Source: Selenomonas sp. F0473 (lineage in GTDB: Bacteria; Bacillota; Negativicutes; Selenomonadales; Selenomonadaceae). Taken from it: a stretch of DNA of 64,000 bases. The notes under the pieces were generated by a model. The model did no database searches. It worked only from the letters and a program-made list of their open reading frames with translations, and was not told the origin of the DNA. A program made the position numbers and the translations under genes. The DNA lies in contig NZ_JH992902.1 of NCBI RefSeq assembly GCF_000315545.1, forward strand, positions 1,473,893 through 1,537,892, read 5' to 3'. Below, one piece after another: positions 1-9,451 of the stretch. Each line of letters opens with the position of its first letter. Positions within the stretch are counted from its first letter, which is position 1.

Positions 1-2705
<2,705 letters not shown>

Positions 2706-2853
2706 TATGGTAGGAAAGCGCTGCGCGCTTTCCTTGATGACATGGTATTTCGCAGCTAATTTGCAAAAGAGTTTCTTCTGTCTAGTTTTGAGTGAGCAAC
2801 ACTCAAGTGCACAGGTAGTGTCAACCAATCGTCTGCGTCCTTTGGACTTGACT

Positions 2854-2885
2854 CTTGGGACACTTATGTGTACGACTTGTTACCC
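2854..2885 (+). repeat. Spacer repeat, copy A (23S-5S spacer)
   Basis: A 32-nt stretch starting CTTGGGAC and ending TGTTACCC recurs at 3208-3239 with about 25 of 32 bases identical. Both copies are followed by a GC-rich palindromic stretch and lie just before an RNA gene (5S here, tRNA-Gln there). It may be a duplicated processing or spacer segment. The rest of the 23S-5S spacer holds a hairpin, GGAAAGCGC with GCGCTTTCC, at about 2713-2733, and no tRNA. Confidence 0.5.
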
Positions 2886-2925
2886 AATCGCATACGCACG
2901 ATGTGCTATGCTCCTCAACAAGTCA

Positions 2926-3043
2926 GTATGCGGTGATGATGCCCGGACGGTTCCACCTGTTCCCATTCCGAACACAGCAGTTAAGCGTCCGAAGGCCGAG
3001 GGTACTTCGTTGGAGACGACGCGGGAGAGTAGGTAGTTGCCGC
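2926..3043 (+). rRNA. rrf: 5S ribosomal RNA
   Basis: A 5S rRNA of about 118 nt, recognised by the conserved CCATTCCGAACACAG and GAAG-to-GGGAGAGTAGG segments. It follows the 23S gene after about 220 nt, giving the usual 23S-5S order. It is followed within 10 nt by tRNA-Asn. Ends are approximate to a few bases. Confidence 0.93.
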
Positions 3044-3050
3044 AATATAT

Positions 3051-3126
3051 TCCTCGGTAGCTCAGTTGGTAGAGCGTCTGACTGTTAATCAGAATGTCAC
3101 AGGTTCGAGTCCCGTCCGAGGAGCCA
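3051..3126 (+). tRNA. tRNA-Asn (anticodon GTT)
   Basis: Cloverleaf of 76 nt with acceptor TCCTCGG pairing CCGAGGA, D-loop AGCTCAGTTGGTAGAGC, anticodon loop CTGTTAA, T-loop GGTTCGAGTCC and encoded CCA. First of 13 tRNA genes downstream of the 5S gene. Confidence 0.97.
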
Positions 3127-3207
3127 TTTTTTGATTTCTCGCTGCGTTTGCAGTAATAGATATGAGCGGTCAACGTCCGCCAATCACACGTCGCTCACGC
3201 TCGTGTT

Positions 3208-3239
3208 CTTGGGACGTTTTCGCATACGACCTGTTACCC
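3208..3239 (+). repeat. Spacer repeat, copy B (tRNA-Asn/tRNA-Gln spacer)
   Basis: Second copy of the 32-nt spacer segment at 2854-2885, with 25 of 32 bases shared (CTTGGGAC, TACGAC and TGTTACCC are identical blocks). It sits about 50 nt before tRNA-Gln in a 161-nt spacer that holds no other recognised gene. Confidence 0.5.
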
Positions 3240-3287
3240 GTTCATCGTTCGCGCGCTGCGCTCCGATTTACGGACAGGGTCAGTAGT

Positions 3288-3364
3288 TGGGGTATAGCCA
3301 AGTCGGTTAAGGCACGGGACTTTGACTCCCGCATCCGTTGGTTCGAATCCAACTACCCCAGCCA
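3288..3364 (+). tRNA. tRNA-Gln (anticodon TTG)
   Basis: Acceptor TGGGGTA pairs TACCCCA; anticodon loop CTTTGAC gives TTG; T-arm GGTTCGAATCC; CCA is encoded. Length 77 nt. Confidence 0.96.
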
Positions 3365-3405
3365 ATTTATCTCGTCTTCGGATGGGATGTGTGGCGGCTG
3401 ATAAA

Positions 3406-3481
3406 GGTTCACTAGCTCAGTTGGTAGAGCATCTGACTTTTAATCAGAGGGTCCCGGGTTCGAGTCCCGGGTGAGCCACCA
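3406..3481 (+). tRNA. tRNA-Lys (anticodon TTT)
   Basis: Acceptor GGTTCAC pairs GTGAGCC with one G-U; anticodon loop CTTTTAA; T-arm GGTTCGAGTCC; CCA encoded. Length 76 nt. Confidence 0.97.
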
Positions 3482-3587
3482 CTTTTGCTTTTTAGGTTAC
3501 ACTGAGCGAACCGGAAGTTTTGATACATAGCTAGGAACAAGAAAAATCCAAGCTAAGCGCAAAAATCCCGACTCGCGTCACTATCAT

Positions 3588-3663
<76 letters not shown>

Positions 3664-3669
3664 TTTCAT

Positions 3670-3745
<76 letters not shown>

Positions 3746-3855
3746 AAGGATTATTGTTTACAGCATTTGCATCTGCGTTGCTTCTGCAAATGTTGCATAA
3801 GTGATTCGTATGTTTTAGCACTCCCTTTGGGTCTGCCGAAACTACTCACTACTTA

Positions 3856-3932
3856 GGCCCGGTAGTTTAGTTGGTTAGAATGCCGCCCTGTCACGGCGGA
3901 GGTCAGGGGTTCAAGTCCCCTTCGGGTCGCCA
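3856..3932 (+). tRNA. tRNA-Asp (anticodon GTC)
   Basis: Acceptor GGCCCGG pairs TCGGGTC with two G-U pairs; anticodon loop CTGTCAC; T-arm GGTTCAAGTCC; CCA encoded. Length 77 nt. Confidence 0.96.
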
Positions 3933-3940
3933 TTTTTTAT

Positions 3941-4016
3941 GCCTCGGTAGCTCAGTTGGTAGAGCAGGGGACTGAAAATCCCCGTGTCAGTGGTTCGATT
4001 CCGCTCTGAGGCACCA
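3941..4016 (+). tRNA. tRNA-Phe (anticodon GAA)
   Basis: Acceptor GCCTCGG pairs CTGAGGC; anticodon loop CTGAAAA; T-arm GGTTCGATTCC; CCA encoded. It follows tRNA-Asp by 8 nt. Confidence 0.96.
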
Positions 4017-4079
4017 TCCCGTTATAGTCGCCTACGGAGAACGGCGTCTGCGGCAGAGGCTGCCGAATACGAAACTGTC

Positions 4080-4155
4080 GCTGGCGTAGCTCAATCGGTA
4101 GAGCAGCTGACTTGTAATCAGCAGGTTGGGGGTTCAAGTCCTCTCGCCAGCTCCA
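4080..4155 (+). tRNA. tRNA-Thr (anticodon TGT)
   Basis: Acceptor GCTGGCG pairs CGCCAGC; anticodon loop CTTGTAA; T-arm GGTTCAAGTCC; CCA encoded. It abuts tRNA-Gly with one base between. Confidence 0.97.
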
Positions 4156-4156
4156 T

Positions 4157-4230
4157 GCGGGTGTAGCTCAATGGTAGAGCCCCAGCCTTCCAAGCTGGTC
4201 ACGTGGGTTCGATTCCCATCACCCGCTCCA
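4157..4230 (+). tRNA. tRNA-Gly (anticodon TCC)
   Basis: Acceptor GCGGGTG pairs CACCCGC; short D-loop; anticodon loop CTTCCAA; T-arm GGTTCGATTCC; CCA encoded. Length 74 nt, typical for glycine. Confidence 0.97.
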
Positions 4231-4244
4231 TTATTTGCCGATAC

Positions 4245-4331
4245 GCCGGGGTGGCGGAACAGGCAGACGCAGGGGACTTAAAATCCCCCGGTTGAAAAAC
4301 CGTACCGGTTCGATTCCGGTCCTCGGCACCA
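4245..4331 (+). tRNA. tRNA-Leu (anticodon TAA)
   Basis: Class II tRNA of 87 nt with a long variable arm. The anticodon loop CTTAAAA gives TAA. T-arm GGTTCGATTCC; CCA encoded. Confidence 0.96.
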
Positions 4332-4347
4332 TTATCTATATTGTCAC

Positions 4348-4433
4348 GCGGTCGTGGCGGAACTGGCAGACGCGCTACTTTGAGGGGGTAGTGTTCACAA
4401 GACGTGTGGGTTCAAGTCCCACCGACCGCACCA
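4348..4433 (+). tRNA. tRNA-Leu (anticodon GAG), copy 1
   Basis: Class II tRNA of 86 nt. Anticodon stem CTACT with GGTAG encloses loop TTGAGGG, giving GAG. A near-identical copy lies at 4597-4682; the two differ mainly in compensatory acceptor and T-stem positions (GCGGTCG/CGACCGC here, GCGGTTG/CAACCGC there). Confidence 0.95.
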
Positions 4434-4509
4434 TAAGCAGAGAACAGCATTTGCAGACATCCGAAGGATGCCGAATATGCCTCTAAATAGAAAATTTTAT
4501 AGTAGTCAC

Positions 4510-4595
4510 GCGGTCGTGGCGGAATGGCAGACGCGCTAGCTTCAGGCGCTAGTGATGGCAACATCGTGGAGGTTCAAGTCCTCTCGACCGCACCA
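4510..4595 (+). tRNA. tRNA-Leu (anticodon CAG)
   Basis: Class II tRNA of 86 nt. Anticodon stem CTAGC/GCTAG encloses loop TTCAGGC, giving CAG. It shares the acceptor stem GCGGTCG with the preceding tRNA-Leu(GAG). One base separates it from the next tRNA. Confidence 0.96.
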
Positions 4596-4596
4596 C

Positions 4597-4682
4597 GCGG
4601 TTGTGGCGGAATTGGCAGACGCGCTACTTTGAGGGGGTAGTGTTCACAAGACGTATGGGTTCAAGTCCCATCAACCGCACCA
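4597..4682 (+). tRNA. tRNA-Leu (anticodon GAG), copy 2
   Basis: Second tRNA-Leu(GAG), 86 nt, with anticodon loop TTGAGGG and acceptor GCGGTTG/CAACCGC. Its differences from copy 1 keep the stems paired, so it looks functional. Last gene of the rRNA-tRNA operon. Confidence 0.95.
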
Positions 4683-4705
4683 TTTTGAAAATATACCGTT
4701 ACGGG

Positions 4706-4724
4706 AAACCGCAGCGGTTTTTTT
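4706..4724 (+). terminator. Intrinsic terminator of the rRNA-tRNA operon
   Basis: Hairpin AAACCG-CAG-CGGTTT followed by a run of seven T, 24 nt after the last tRNA. Confidence 0.85.
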
Positions 4725-4770
4725 GTTGTCGAAACGCACCTGATGTACTTACGTCTCATCATAAATTATA

Positions 4771-4799
4771 TTGACAGAGGAAAAGGAAGAATATAGTAT
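4771..4799 (+). promoter_or_regulatory. Sigma-A-type promoter for the spherulin-barrel gene
   Basis: TTGACA at 4771-4776 and TAGTAT at 4794-4799 are separated by 17 nt. The predicted transcript has a leader of about 110 nt before the start codon at 4919. Confidence 0.65.
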
Positions 4800-4918
4800 A
4801 AATATATAACGTAGTAGTCTATTATAATTATTTATCATGCCTTTACTTTTATCTGTTTTGCCCGGTTGCTTTCCACAGAGGGCTCATTTTTATTTCCATG
4901 AATTAGGAGGATAGGAGG

Positions 4919-6781
4919 ATGAAGAGGAACCGATTGGCGGCAATGATTGCCGCGGCAGTAATCATCGGCGTCGTATCGCCCGTTTTGGCCGCGCGCGGTA
5001 CGCAGGCTCCGAAAGAAGCGGTCGGACATGAAGCGCGCGACGAGGCAGATCGGATTCAGATCAATTTCGAGTATCTGCGGGGCTTTTCCAGGAAGCCCGA
5101 CGATGTCTTCGATGTGCCGGTGCGCAATCAATCCGTGATCATGCCCGCGTTTCGTTGGACGAGTCATATGAACCCGGGCGCATCCTTTTGGGACGGCATC
5201 ACTTCCGTCGGCGGCGGGCTCGTTCCGTATGTGGCGTTCGGTTCGTATGTAGGGGCTGATCCGGTATTGGTGCGCCGCAACGAAGACGCGGAGCAAATGC
5301 AAAAAAATCATGCAGCAGGGATCAAGAATATCGGCTACACATATACGCGCCAATCCACCAGAGATCTTAATAAGGTGTACAGTGATATCGATAATTTTGT
5401 TAATTTTTACGGGCGGGAAAATATCTCCGGTTATTTTATCGACGAGGTGATGCGCGGCAATACGCAGGCGCAGGTCGATTATATCAAAAGCATCTACGAT
5501 TATGTAAAGAGCAAGTATCCTGAAAAAATCGTCATCGCCAACTGCGGCGGGGAGATCCGCGATGCCGTCGCTCCGTATGCGGACATCTGGCTGACGCGGG
5601 AGGTCACGGCGGACTTTTATCTCAATCATAATCCGCCCTCTACTTCGGAATTTACCAAAAATCCCGCGAATGCCGATCGAAATTTTCACGTGATCCATAC
5701 GACGTCGCCGGAACAATATGAAGAAGTTTTGCGCTTATCGCGCGAACGCAATGCCGGCTGGCTGTTTATTACGAGCGATACGAACGCGTACCCGTCCGGT
5801 TATGACGACTTGCCGACCTATTTTGAAGATCTGATGATGACGATCAATCATTTTACGCCGACGAGAGGCAGCCTGTTTACCCGAAGTCACGGCGCCGGTG
5901 CGCCGAAGCCGACGATTGAAATGCCGCGCTCCAAGGTGGATCTCGATTTGATGCGGGCTGTGCGCGGCAGAGGCTATCGGTCGCTCGAAAAGACGCGCGA
6001 CGGACAGCTGAAGATCGATATTGGCTATCTGAGAAGATACGGCGGCGACTACAGCGATAAAAGCAGCAATATCAAATATCATACGCGCAGCAGCGGCGTT
6101 ATGGTCAACGCATCGAAAGATTTTGGCAAGTTTGCCGCGGGGGCGATTTTCGGCTATCAGAAGTCCGACGTCGATTACCGGGAGAAGTACGGCGGCGTTC
6201 ATGAAAAAGTGACGTCGTATCAGTTTGGTTTCAGCGGGAAATATGATCTAAAGAAAGATGCGGATATCACGGGGCAGCTGATCTATTCGACCAATCAACA
6301 TAAATTTCGTACGAATAACGGCTTGGGCGCGATTGCCGGAGCGGAATACAGGTCCCGGATCCTGGATCTGAACGCGCGGCTCGGACGAAAGTTGTTTTTC
6401 CGTCACGGGTATATAAAACCCTACGTGGGGGCGGGGCTCACCCGCGTACAGGAAGGCGCTATCGGCAAACTCAACGTATCGGGCGCTTCGCGGAATGCGC
6501 TGAACGGCAGCGTCGGCGTGTACGGTGAAAAAAATTTCGGCAAACTCCTCGTCTTTGGCGATTTTGAGTATGAACATCGATTCGGCGGCGGCTCCTATCA
6601 CGGCGTGCGCGACTATGCCGGGCGTTATGACGTCGCGCCGCTCGATTATGCCCGCGGCGTATTTAATTTCGCAGTTGGCGCCCGTTACAGCGTTTCGGAT
6701 CTTTTCCAAATAGAGACGTCTTATGAGCGGCAGGAAAGTAAAAATAAACTGCTGCGCGTAGAATTGAGCGCTCAATTTTAG
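4919..6781 (+). CDS. Spherulin-4-like domain protein with C-terminal outer-membrane beta-barrel
   Basis: A 620-residue surface protein. Residues 1-24 form a signal peptide ending VLA. Residues about 45-330 resemble the spherulation-specific family 4 (Spherulin4), a TIM-barrel fold related to glycoside hydrolases: conserved stretches include MPAFRWTSHMNPGASFW, VPYVAFGSY, GYTYTRQSTRD, GYFIDEV and NCGGEI. Residues about 340-620 are alternating amphipathic strands rich in Tyr and Gly ending in ELSAQF, as in autotransporter or OmpA-type barrels whose last residue is Phe. The domain order suggests a passenger displayed on the cell surface, perhaps acting on polysaccharide. An AGGAGG 8 nt upstream sets the start; a second AGGAGG abuts the ATG and is too close. 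It stands alone between a terminator and another terminator. The catalytic role is inferred from the family only. Confidence 0.8.
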   Translation: MKRNRLAAMIAAAVIIGVVSPVLAARGTQAPKEAVGHEARDEADRIQINFEYLRGFSRKPDDVFDVPVRNQSVIMPAFRWTSHMNPGASFWDGITSVGGGLVPYVAFGSYVGADPVLVRRNEDAEQMQKNHAAGIKNIGYTYTRQSTRDLNKVYSDIDNFVNFYGRENISGYFIDEVMRGNTQAQVDYIKSIYDYVKSKYPEKIVIANCGGEIRDAVAPYADIWLTREVTADFYLNHNPPSTSEFTKNPANADRNFHVIHTTSPEQYEEVLRLSRERNAGWLFITSDTNAYPSGYDDLPTYFEDLMMTINHFTPTRGSLFTRSHGAGAPKPTIEMPRSKVDLDLMRAVRGRGYRSLEKTRDGQLKIDIGYLRRYGGDYSDKSSNIKYHTRSSGVMVNASKDFGKFAAGAIFGYQKSDVDYREKYGGVHEKVTSYQFGFSGKYDLKKDADITGQLIYSTNQHKFRTNNGLGAIAGAEYRSRILDLNARLGRKLFFRHGYIKPYVGAGLTRVQEGAIGKLNVSGASRNALNGSVGVYGEKNFGKLLVFGDFEYEHRFGGGSYHGVRDYAGRYDVAPLDYARGVFNFAVGARYSVSDLFQIETSYERQESKNKLLRVELSAQF

Positions 6782-6848
6782 AATGACGAAATCTATCCAT
6801 ATGCCGGCGTTTTGGGAAAGACGATATCCCGTCATCGTCCGGCGTTCC

Positions 6849-6884
6849 GCCCGCCGTATGCCGAAGCATGCGGCGGGCTTTTTT
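6849..6884 (+). terminator. Intrinsic terminator
   Basis: A 13-bp stem GCCCGCCGTATGC/GCATGCGGCGGGC with a CGAA loop and six T, 67 nt after the barrel-protein gene. Confidence 0.92.
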
Positions 6885-6911
6885 GCGTCCGATTCTCCGC
6901 TGTGCTATAAT
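6883..6911 (+). promoter_or_regulatory. Promoter for the lipase gene
   Basis: TTGCGT at 6883-6888 and a consensus TATAAT at 6906-6911 are 17 nt apart, directly after the preceding terminator. Confidence 0.6.
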
Positions 6912-6978
6912 GAAAAACATAATATTTTCGTGCGGATTCGTATGAAGATGAACGTATGCGGAGAGAGGGGGAAACGTA

Positions 6979-8292
6979 ATGACACGGCTCCTAGTGACGG
7001 CGGCGCTCATGATGGTTGTCCTTTTTCCTCTGCGTGCATTTGCCGCGCCCGCGGAGCTGCCGTCGCTCCTCTTTGTGACGGCGGCGGCAGCTGAGGCGGC
7101 ATACGGCGGAGATCTCTCGGAGATGCTGCGGGCGCGGCTTGTTGCGGCGGGCTGGCGGATCGAGGGCTATGAGACGCCGGGGCGGCGCGGGACGGTGGGG
7201 CGGTTCTTTCATATGGTGCGGACGGGGCCCGACGGGGCGGAGACGCATCTCCTCTCGTTCCCGGGAACGGAGCGCGGGAGCGACGTGTGGACGGATCTGC
7301 GCCTCGGGCGCGCCGTGTTCGGCGGGGCGACGCCGGCAGAGTTCCTTGCGGCGGCGAATGCGCCTGTTTCCGACCGCAAGGAGACGCCGCTTGTGCACCG
7401 CGGATTCCTCGACTATACGCAGGCGGCGCTCTTTACGGATGCGCTTGACGACTACGAGGGGCGTACGGCGGGCGAGGTGATTGCGGCGCAGCTGCGCGCG
7501 CATCCGTCGGCAAAGATTTACCTCACGGGACATAGCCTCGGCGGGGCGGGGGCAGTTCTTGCGGCCGCGCGTCTTGCGGATATGGGGGTGTCCCCCGCGC
7601 AGCTGGAGGTCGTGACGTTCGGGGCGCCGGCAGTGGGGAATGCGGTATTTACGCGCGCCTATAGAGAAAAGTTTACGCTGCATCGTGTGGTAATGAAGGG
7701 CGATCCGATGAAGGATCTCCTCTCGGCGCCGCTTGGGTTCCGCCAGTTCGGCGAGCGGATCGCTTGGCAGCCCGCACGGTCGGTGGCGGCTTTTCCCCAC
7801 GCGATGATCGCCTATGTGGATGCGGCGATCCGGCAGCTCTATGACAGCGCGGGGACAAATAGTTTCCTCTTCCTTGCGGGGCAGCCGAATCGGACGTCGG
7901 GGCAGCCGGTCTACGTTGCGCCGATCGCGGCGGATGTGGACGGGGCGCTCACGGCGGATGCTCCGTATATGAAGGCGGTGCTGCGCGATGCGCTTTACGC
8001 GCGCAATGCGGAAACGGTGTTCTCGGCGGCCGGGGGAGGCCTTTCTGAGGAGGGGCTTCTTACGGGGCTGGATGCGCATCTTGCGGCGGCAAAAGAAGCG
8101 GGGGCGGCACAGCTCTACGCGTACCGCATTTCCGGGGCAAAGGTGCGCGACAATCGCGAGACTTATCGGCTGACGCTCGAGCGCGCAGTCTATGATACGG
8201 AGGGCAATCTTATGGCCGCTTCGTCGCGGTCGGCGACGACGGGGGCCTTGACGCCGATTGAGACGGTGCTTTATCTGTTCACGCAAGACTAA
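6979..8292 (+). CDS. Secreted class 3 lipase-like alpha/beta hydrolase
   Basis: A 437-residue protein with a signal peptide (residues 1-22, ending AFA). The alpha/beta-hydrolase domain has the nucleophile elbow GHSLGG with Ser186, as in Lipase_3 family enzymes that cleave acylglycerols. FPGTERGSDVWTDL near residue 93 matches the oxyanion-side strand of that family, and VTFGAPAVGN follows the nucleophile. The acid and histidine are probably in KGDPMKDL and the later FPHAM segment. The last 150 residues have no assigned domain. It probably acts in the periplasm or outside the cell. A GAGAGGGGG ribosome site precedes the ATG. It has its own promoter and is followed by a structured repeat rather than a terminator. 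Confidence 0.8.
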   Translation: MTRLLVTAALMMVVLFPLRAFAAPAELPSLLFVTAAAAEAAYGGDLSEMLRARLVAAGWRIEGYETPGRRGTVGRFFHMVRTGPDGAETHLLSFPGTERGSDVWTDLRLGRAVFGGATPAEFLAAANAPVSDRKETPLVHRGFLDYTQAALFTDALDDYEGRTAGEVIAAQLRAHPSAKIYLTGHSLGGAGAVLAAARLADMGVSPAQLEVVTFGAPAVGNAVFTRAYREKFTLHRVVMKGDPMKDLLSAPLGFRQFGERIAWQPARSVAAFPHAMIAYVDAAIRQLYDSAGTNSFLFLAGQPNRTSGQPVYVAPIAADVDGALTADAPYMKAVLRDALYARNAETVFSAAGGGLSEEGLLTGLDAHLAAAKEAGAAQLYAYRISGAKVRDNRETYRLTLERAVYDTEGNLMAASSRSATTGALTPIETVLYLFTQD

Positions 8293-8296
8293 AGGC

Positions 8297-8431
8297 GTGA
8301 AGCAGGATTTTGGCGCATCGCTGTGTCATGTCGTCGGACACTGCGGTCGACGTAGGTTTCATCTACGCCTTCCCTTGTGTCCTCCTCATTCCTTGCGCTG
8401 CATCCAAACTTCTGCTTCACTCAGGTTACGG
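8297..8431 (+). repeat. Structured intergenic repeat, copy 1
   Basis: Nested inverted repeats: outer stem GTGAAGCAG (8297-8305) with CTGCTTCAC (8412-8420), middle stem GGACAC (8336-8341) with GTGTCC (8377-8382), inner hairpin CGTAG (8351-8355) with CTACG (8363-8367), and the tail AGGTTACGG. The same layout with different, still complementary, stem bases occurs at 11349-11470 and 11473-11604, and more weakly at 8884-9003. Confidence 0.8.
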
Positions 8432-8490
8432 AATGAAGCATGAGGGGGCGGCGTCGCTACGGTTCACTGTTATGACAAGGAGGTACTTTT

Positions 8491-8886
8491 GTGGATGCTG
8501 CGGCGCTTTGGCGGCTGTTTGATATCATTGGGACGATTGCGTTTGCCGTATCGGGGACGCTGGTCGGGATTTCGCGCCGCATGGACATCTTTGGCATCTC
8601 GGTGCTGGCGCTTGCAACGGCGGTCGGCGGGGGGATGGCGCGCGATTTGCTCGTGGGGCTGACGCCGCCGATGGCGCAGCGTATGCCGGTCGTTCTCTAT
8701 GCCGAGGTTTATGCCGCGGCATCGCTCATGGGCGCCTTTGTTTTCTGTATGCTGCGGGAATCCCTCGGCGTGGAGGCCGATTCGTGGCTGGCGTTTCTTC
8801 TGGTGCTCGCGATTCGGTTTGCCGCGATAAGGGGGAATTGGAGCCTGTATCACCCGCGCCCGCCCAGACGTAACGCGGGATCTTGA
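8491..8886 (+). CDS. Half-size UPF0126/TRIC-like membrane protein (internally shortened)
   Basis: A 131-residue membrane protein. UPF0126 proteins (YicG/YadS type) are usually about 200 residues and carry two similar repeats, each with a GGGxxRD motif. Here residues 8-50 (DIIGTIAFAVSG, then ATAVGGGMARD) match the start of repeat 1, and residues 55-125 (MPVVLYAEVYAAASLMGAFVF, IRFAAIRG) match the end of repeat 2. Only one GGGxxRD is left, so an in-frame deletion between the two repeats is likely. Start is GTG with AAGGAGG 6 nt upstream. About four membrane segments remain. It may be a working short form or a decaying gene. Structured repeats flank it on both sides. Confidence 0.7.
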   Translation: MDAAALWRLFDIIGTIAFAVSGTLVGISRRMDIFGISVLALATAVGGGMARDLLVGLTPPMAQRMPVVLYAEVYAAASLMGAFVFCMLRESLGVEADSWLAFLLVLAIRFAAIRGNWSLYHPRPPRRNAGS

Positions 8887-9003
8887 GGCTCAGCTTCGTC
8901 ATTTCGCCGGACACTGCGTCGACGTAAGATGCTCCCTTCCCCGCATTCTCGGCGATGCGTTCAAGCCGCCGCGTTCGCCGGGGCGCGGCATGAGACGCGA
9001 TAT
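8884..9003 (+). repeat. Structured intergenic repeat, copy 4 (degenerate)
   Basis: Shares the core CTTCGTCATTTCGCCGGACAC then GTCGACGTA with the copy at 11473 (split at differing bases), and a possible middle stem CGCCG with CGGCG. The inner CTACG arm and the outer stem are not clearly kept. It begins at the stop codon of the UPF0126-like gene. Confidence 0.45.
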
Positions 9004-9043
9004 TTGGGACGCGTTGTGTCGCGGCGAAAAATACTGCATACAT

Positions 9044-9081
9044 AAAAATCCCCCTGCATCCACGCGGTGCAGGGGGATTTT
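9044..9081. terminator. Bidirectional intrinsic terminator
   Basis: AAAATCCCCCTGCA and TGCAGGGGGATTTT form a 14-bp stem with A and T runs on both sides. It serves the convergent UPF0126-like and molbindin genes. Confidence 0.92.
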
Positions 9082-9107
9082 GCATGCGCCGCCGTCAAGC
9101 GGCAGCT

Positions 9108-9332
9108 TTATTTGCAGTGGTGATGATCGACGCCGACTATGACGGACGTCGCCTTGATGACGGCGTACGCTTCCCTGCCGACCTCGAGGCCGAGCTCGTC
9201 GATGGCGGAAAGGCTGATCGTCGAGGTGATGACGTCGCCGCCCTTCAGTTCGATATGGACGATGCCGTTGACGGCGCCCCTCTCGATGGAAACCACCTTG
9301 CCCTTGAGCTGATTTCTCGCGCTGAGTTTCAT
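9108..9332 (-). CDS. Molbindin-like single TOBE (Mop) domain protein
   Basis: A 74-residue cytoplasmic protein made of one Mop/TOBE domain: MKLSARNQLKGKVVSI, then GAVNGIVHIEL, then ISLSAIDELGLEVGREAYAVIKATSVIV. Molbindins bind molybdate or tungstate as oligomers and buffer or sense the oxyanion. The start is set by AAGGAGGG 8 nt upstream; an in-frame Met 19 codons earlier lacks a ribosome site. The C-terminal HHHCK tail after VGVD is unusual for the family and could bind a metal. Transcribed alone, between a terminator hairpin and a bidirectional terminator. Confidence 0.88.
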   Translation of the reverse strand: MKLSARNQLKGKVVSIERGAVNGIVHIELKGGDVITSTISLSAIDELGLEVGREAYAVIKATSVIVGVDHHHCK

Positions 9333-9366
9333 ACCAATTTCCCTCCTTAATTCATAATACTTATTT

Positions 9367-9375
9367 ATTATAACA
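9367..9375 (-). promoter_or_regulatory. Extended -10 promoter for the molbindin gene
   Basis: On the minus strand the sequence TGTTATAAT gives an extended -10 box (TG, one base, TATAAT) about 35 nt before the start codon. No good -35 box is visible. Confidence 0.5.
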
Positions 9376-9376
9376 C

Positions 9377-9424
9377 AAAATCCCCGCATAATTCGTGACT
9401 AATGTCACAGCTTGCGAGGATTTT
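9377..9424 (-). terminator. Terminator hairpin after the LPP20-like gene
   Basis: AAAATCCCCGCA pairs TGCGAGGATTTT with one mismatch. Inside it sits a second short palindrome GTGAC-TAAT-GTCAC (9395-9408) that could also be an operator for the molbindin promoter. T-run on the minus strand is short. Confidence 0.6.
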
Positions 9425-9451
9425 GCGTAGGAAGTGTATCAATAGAGAGGG

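Noticed and set aside
6991-8286. Long minus-strand open frame opposite the lipase gene
   Set aside because: Arg/His-rich shadow caused by high GC and codon bias of the real plus-strand gene.
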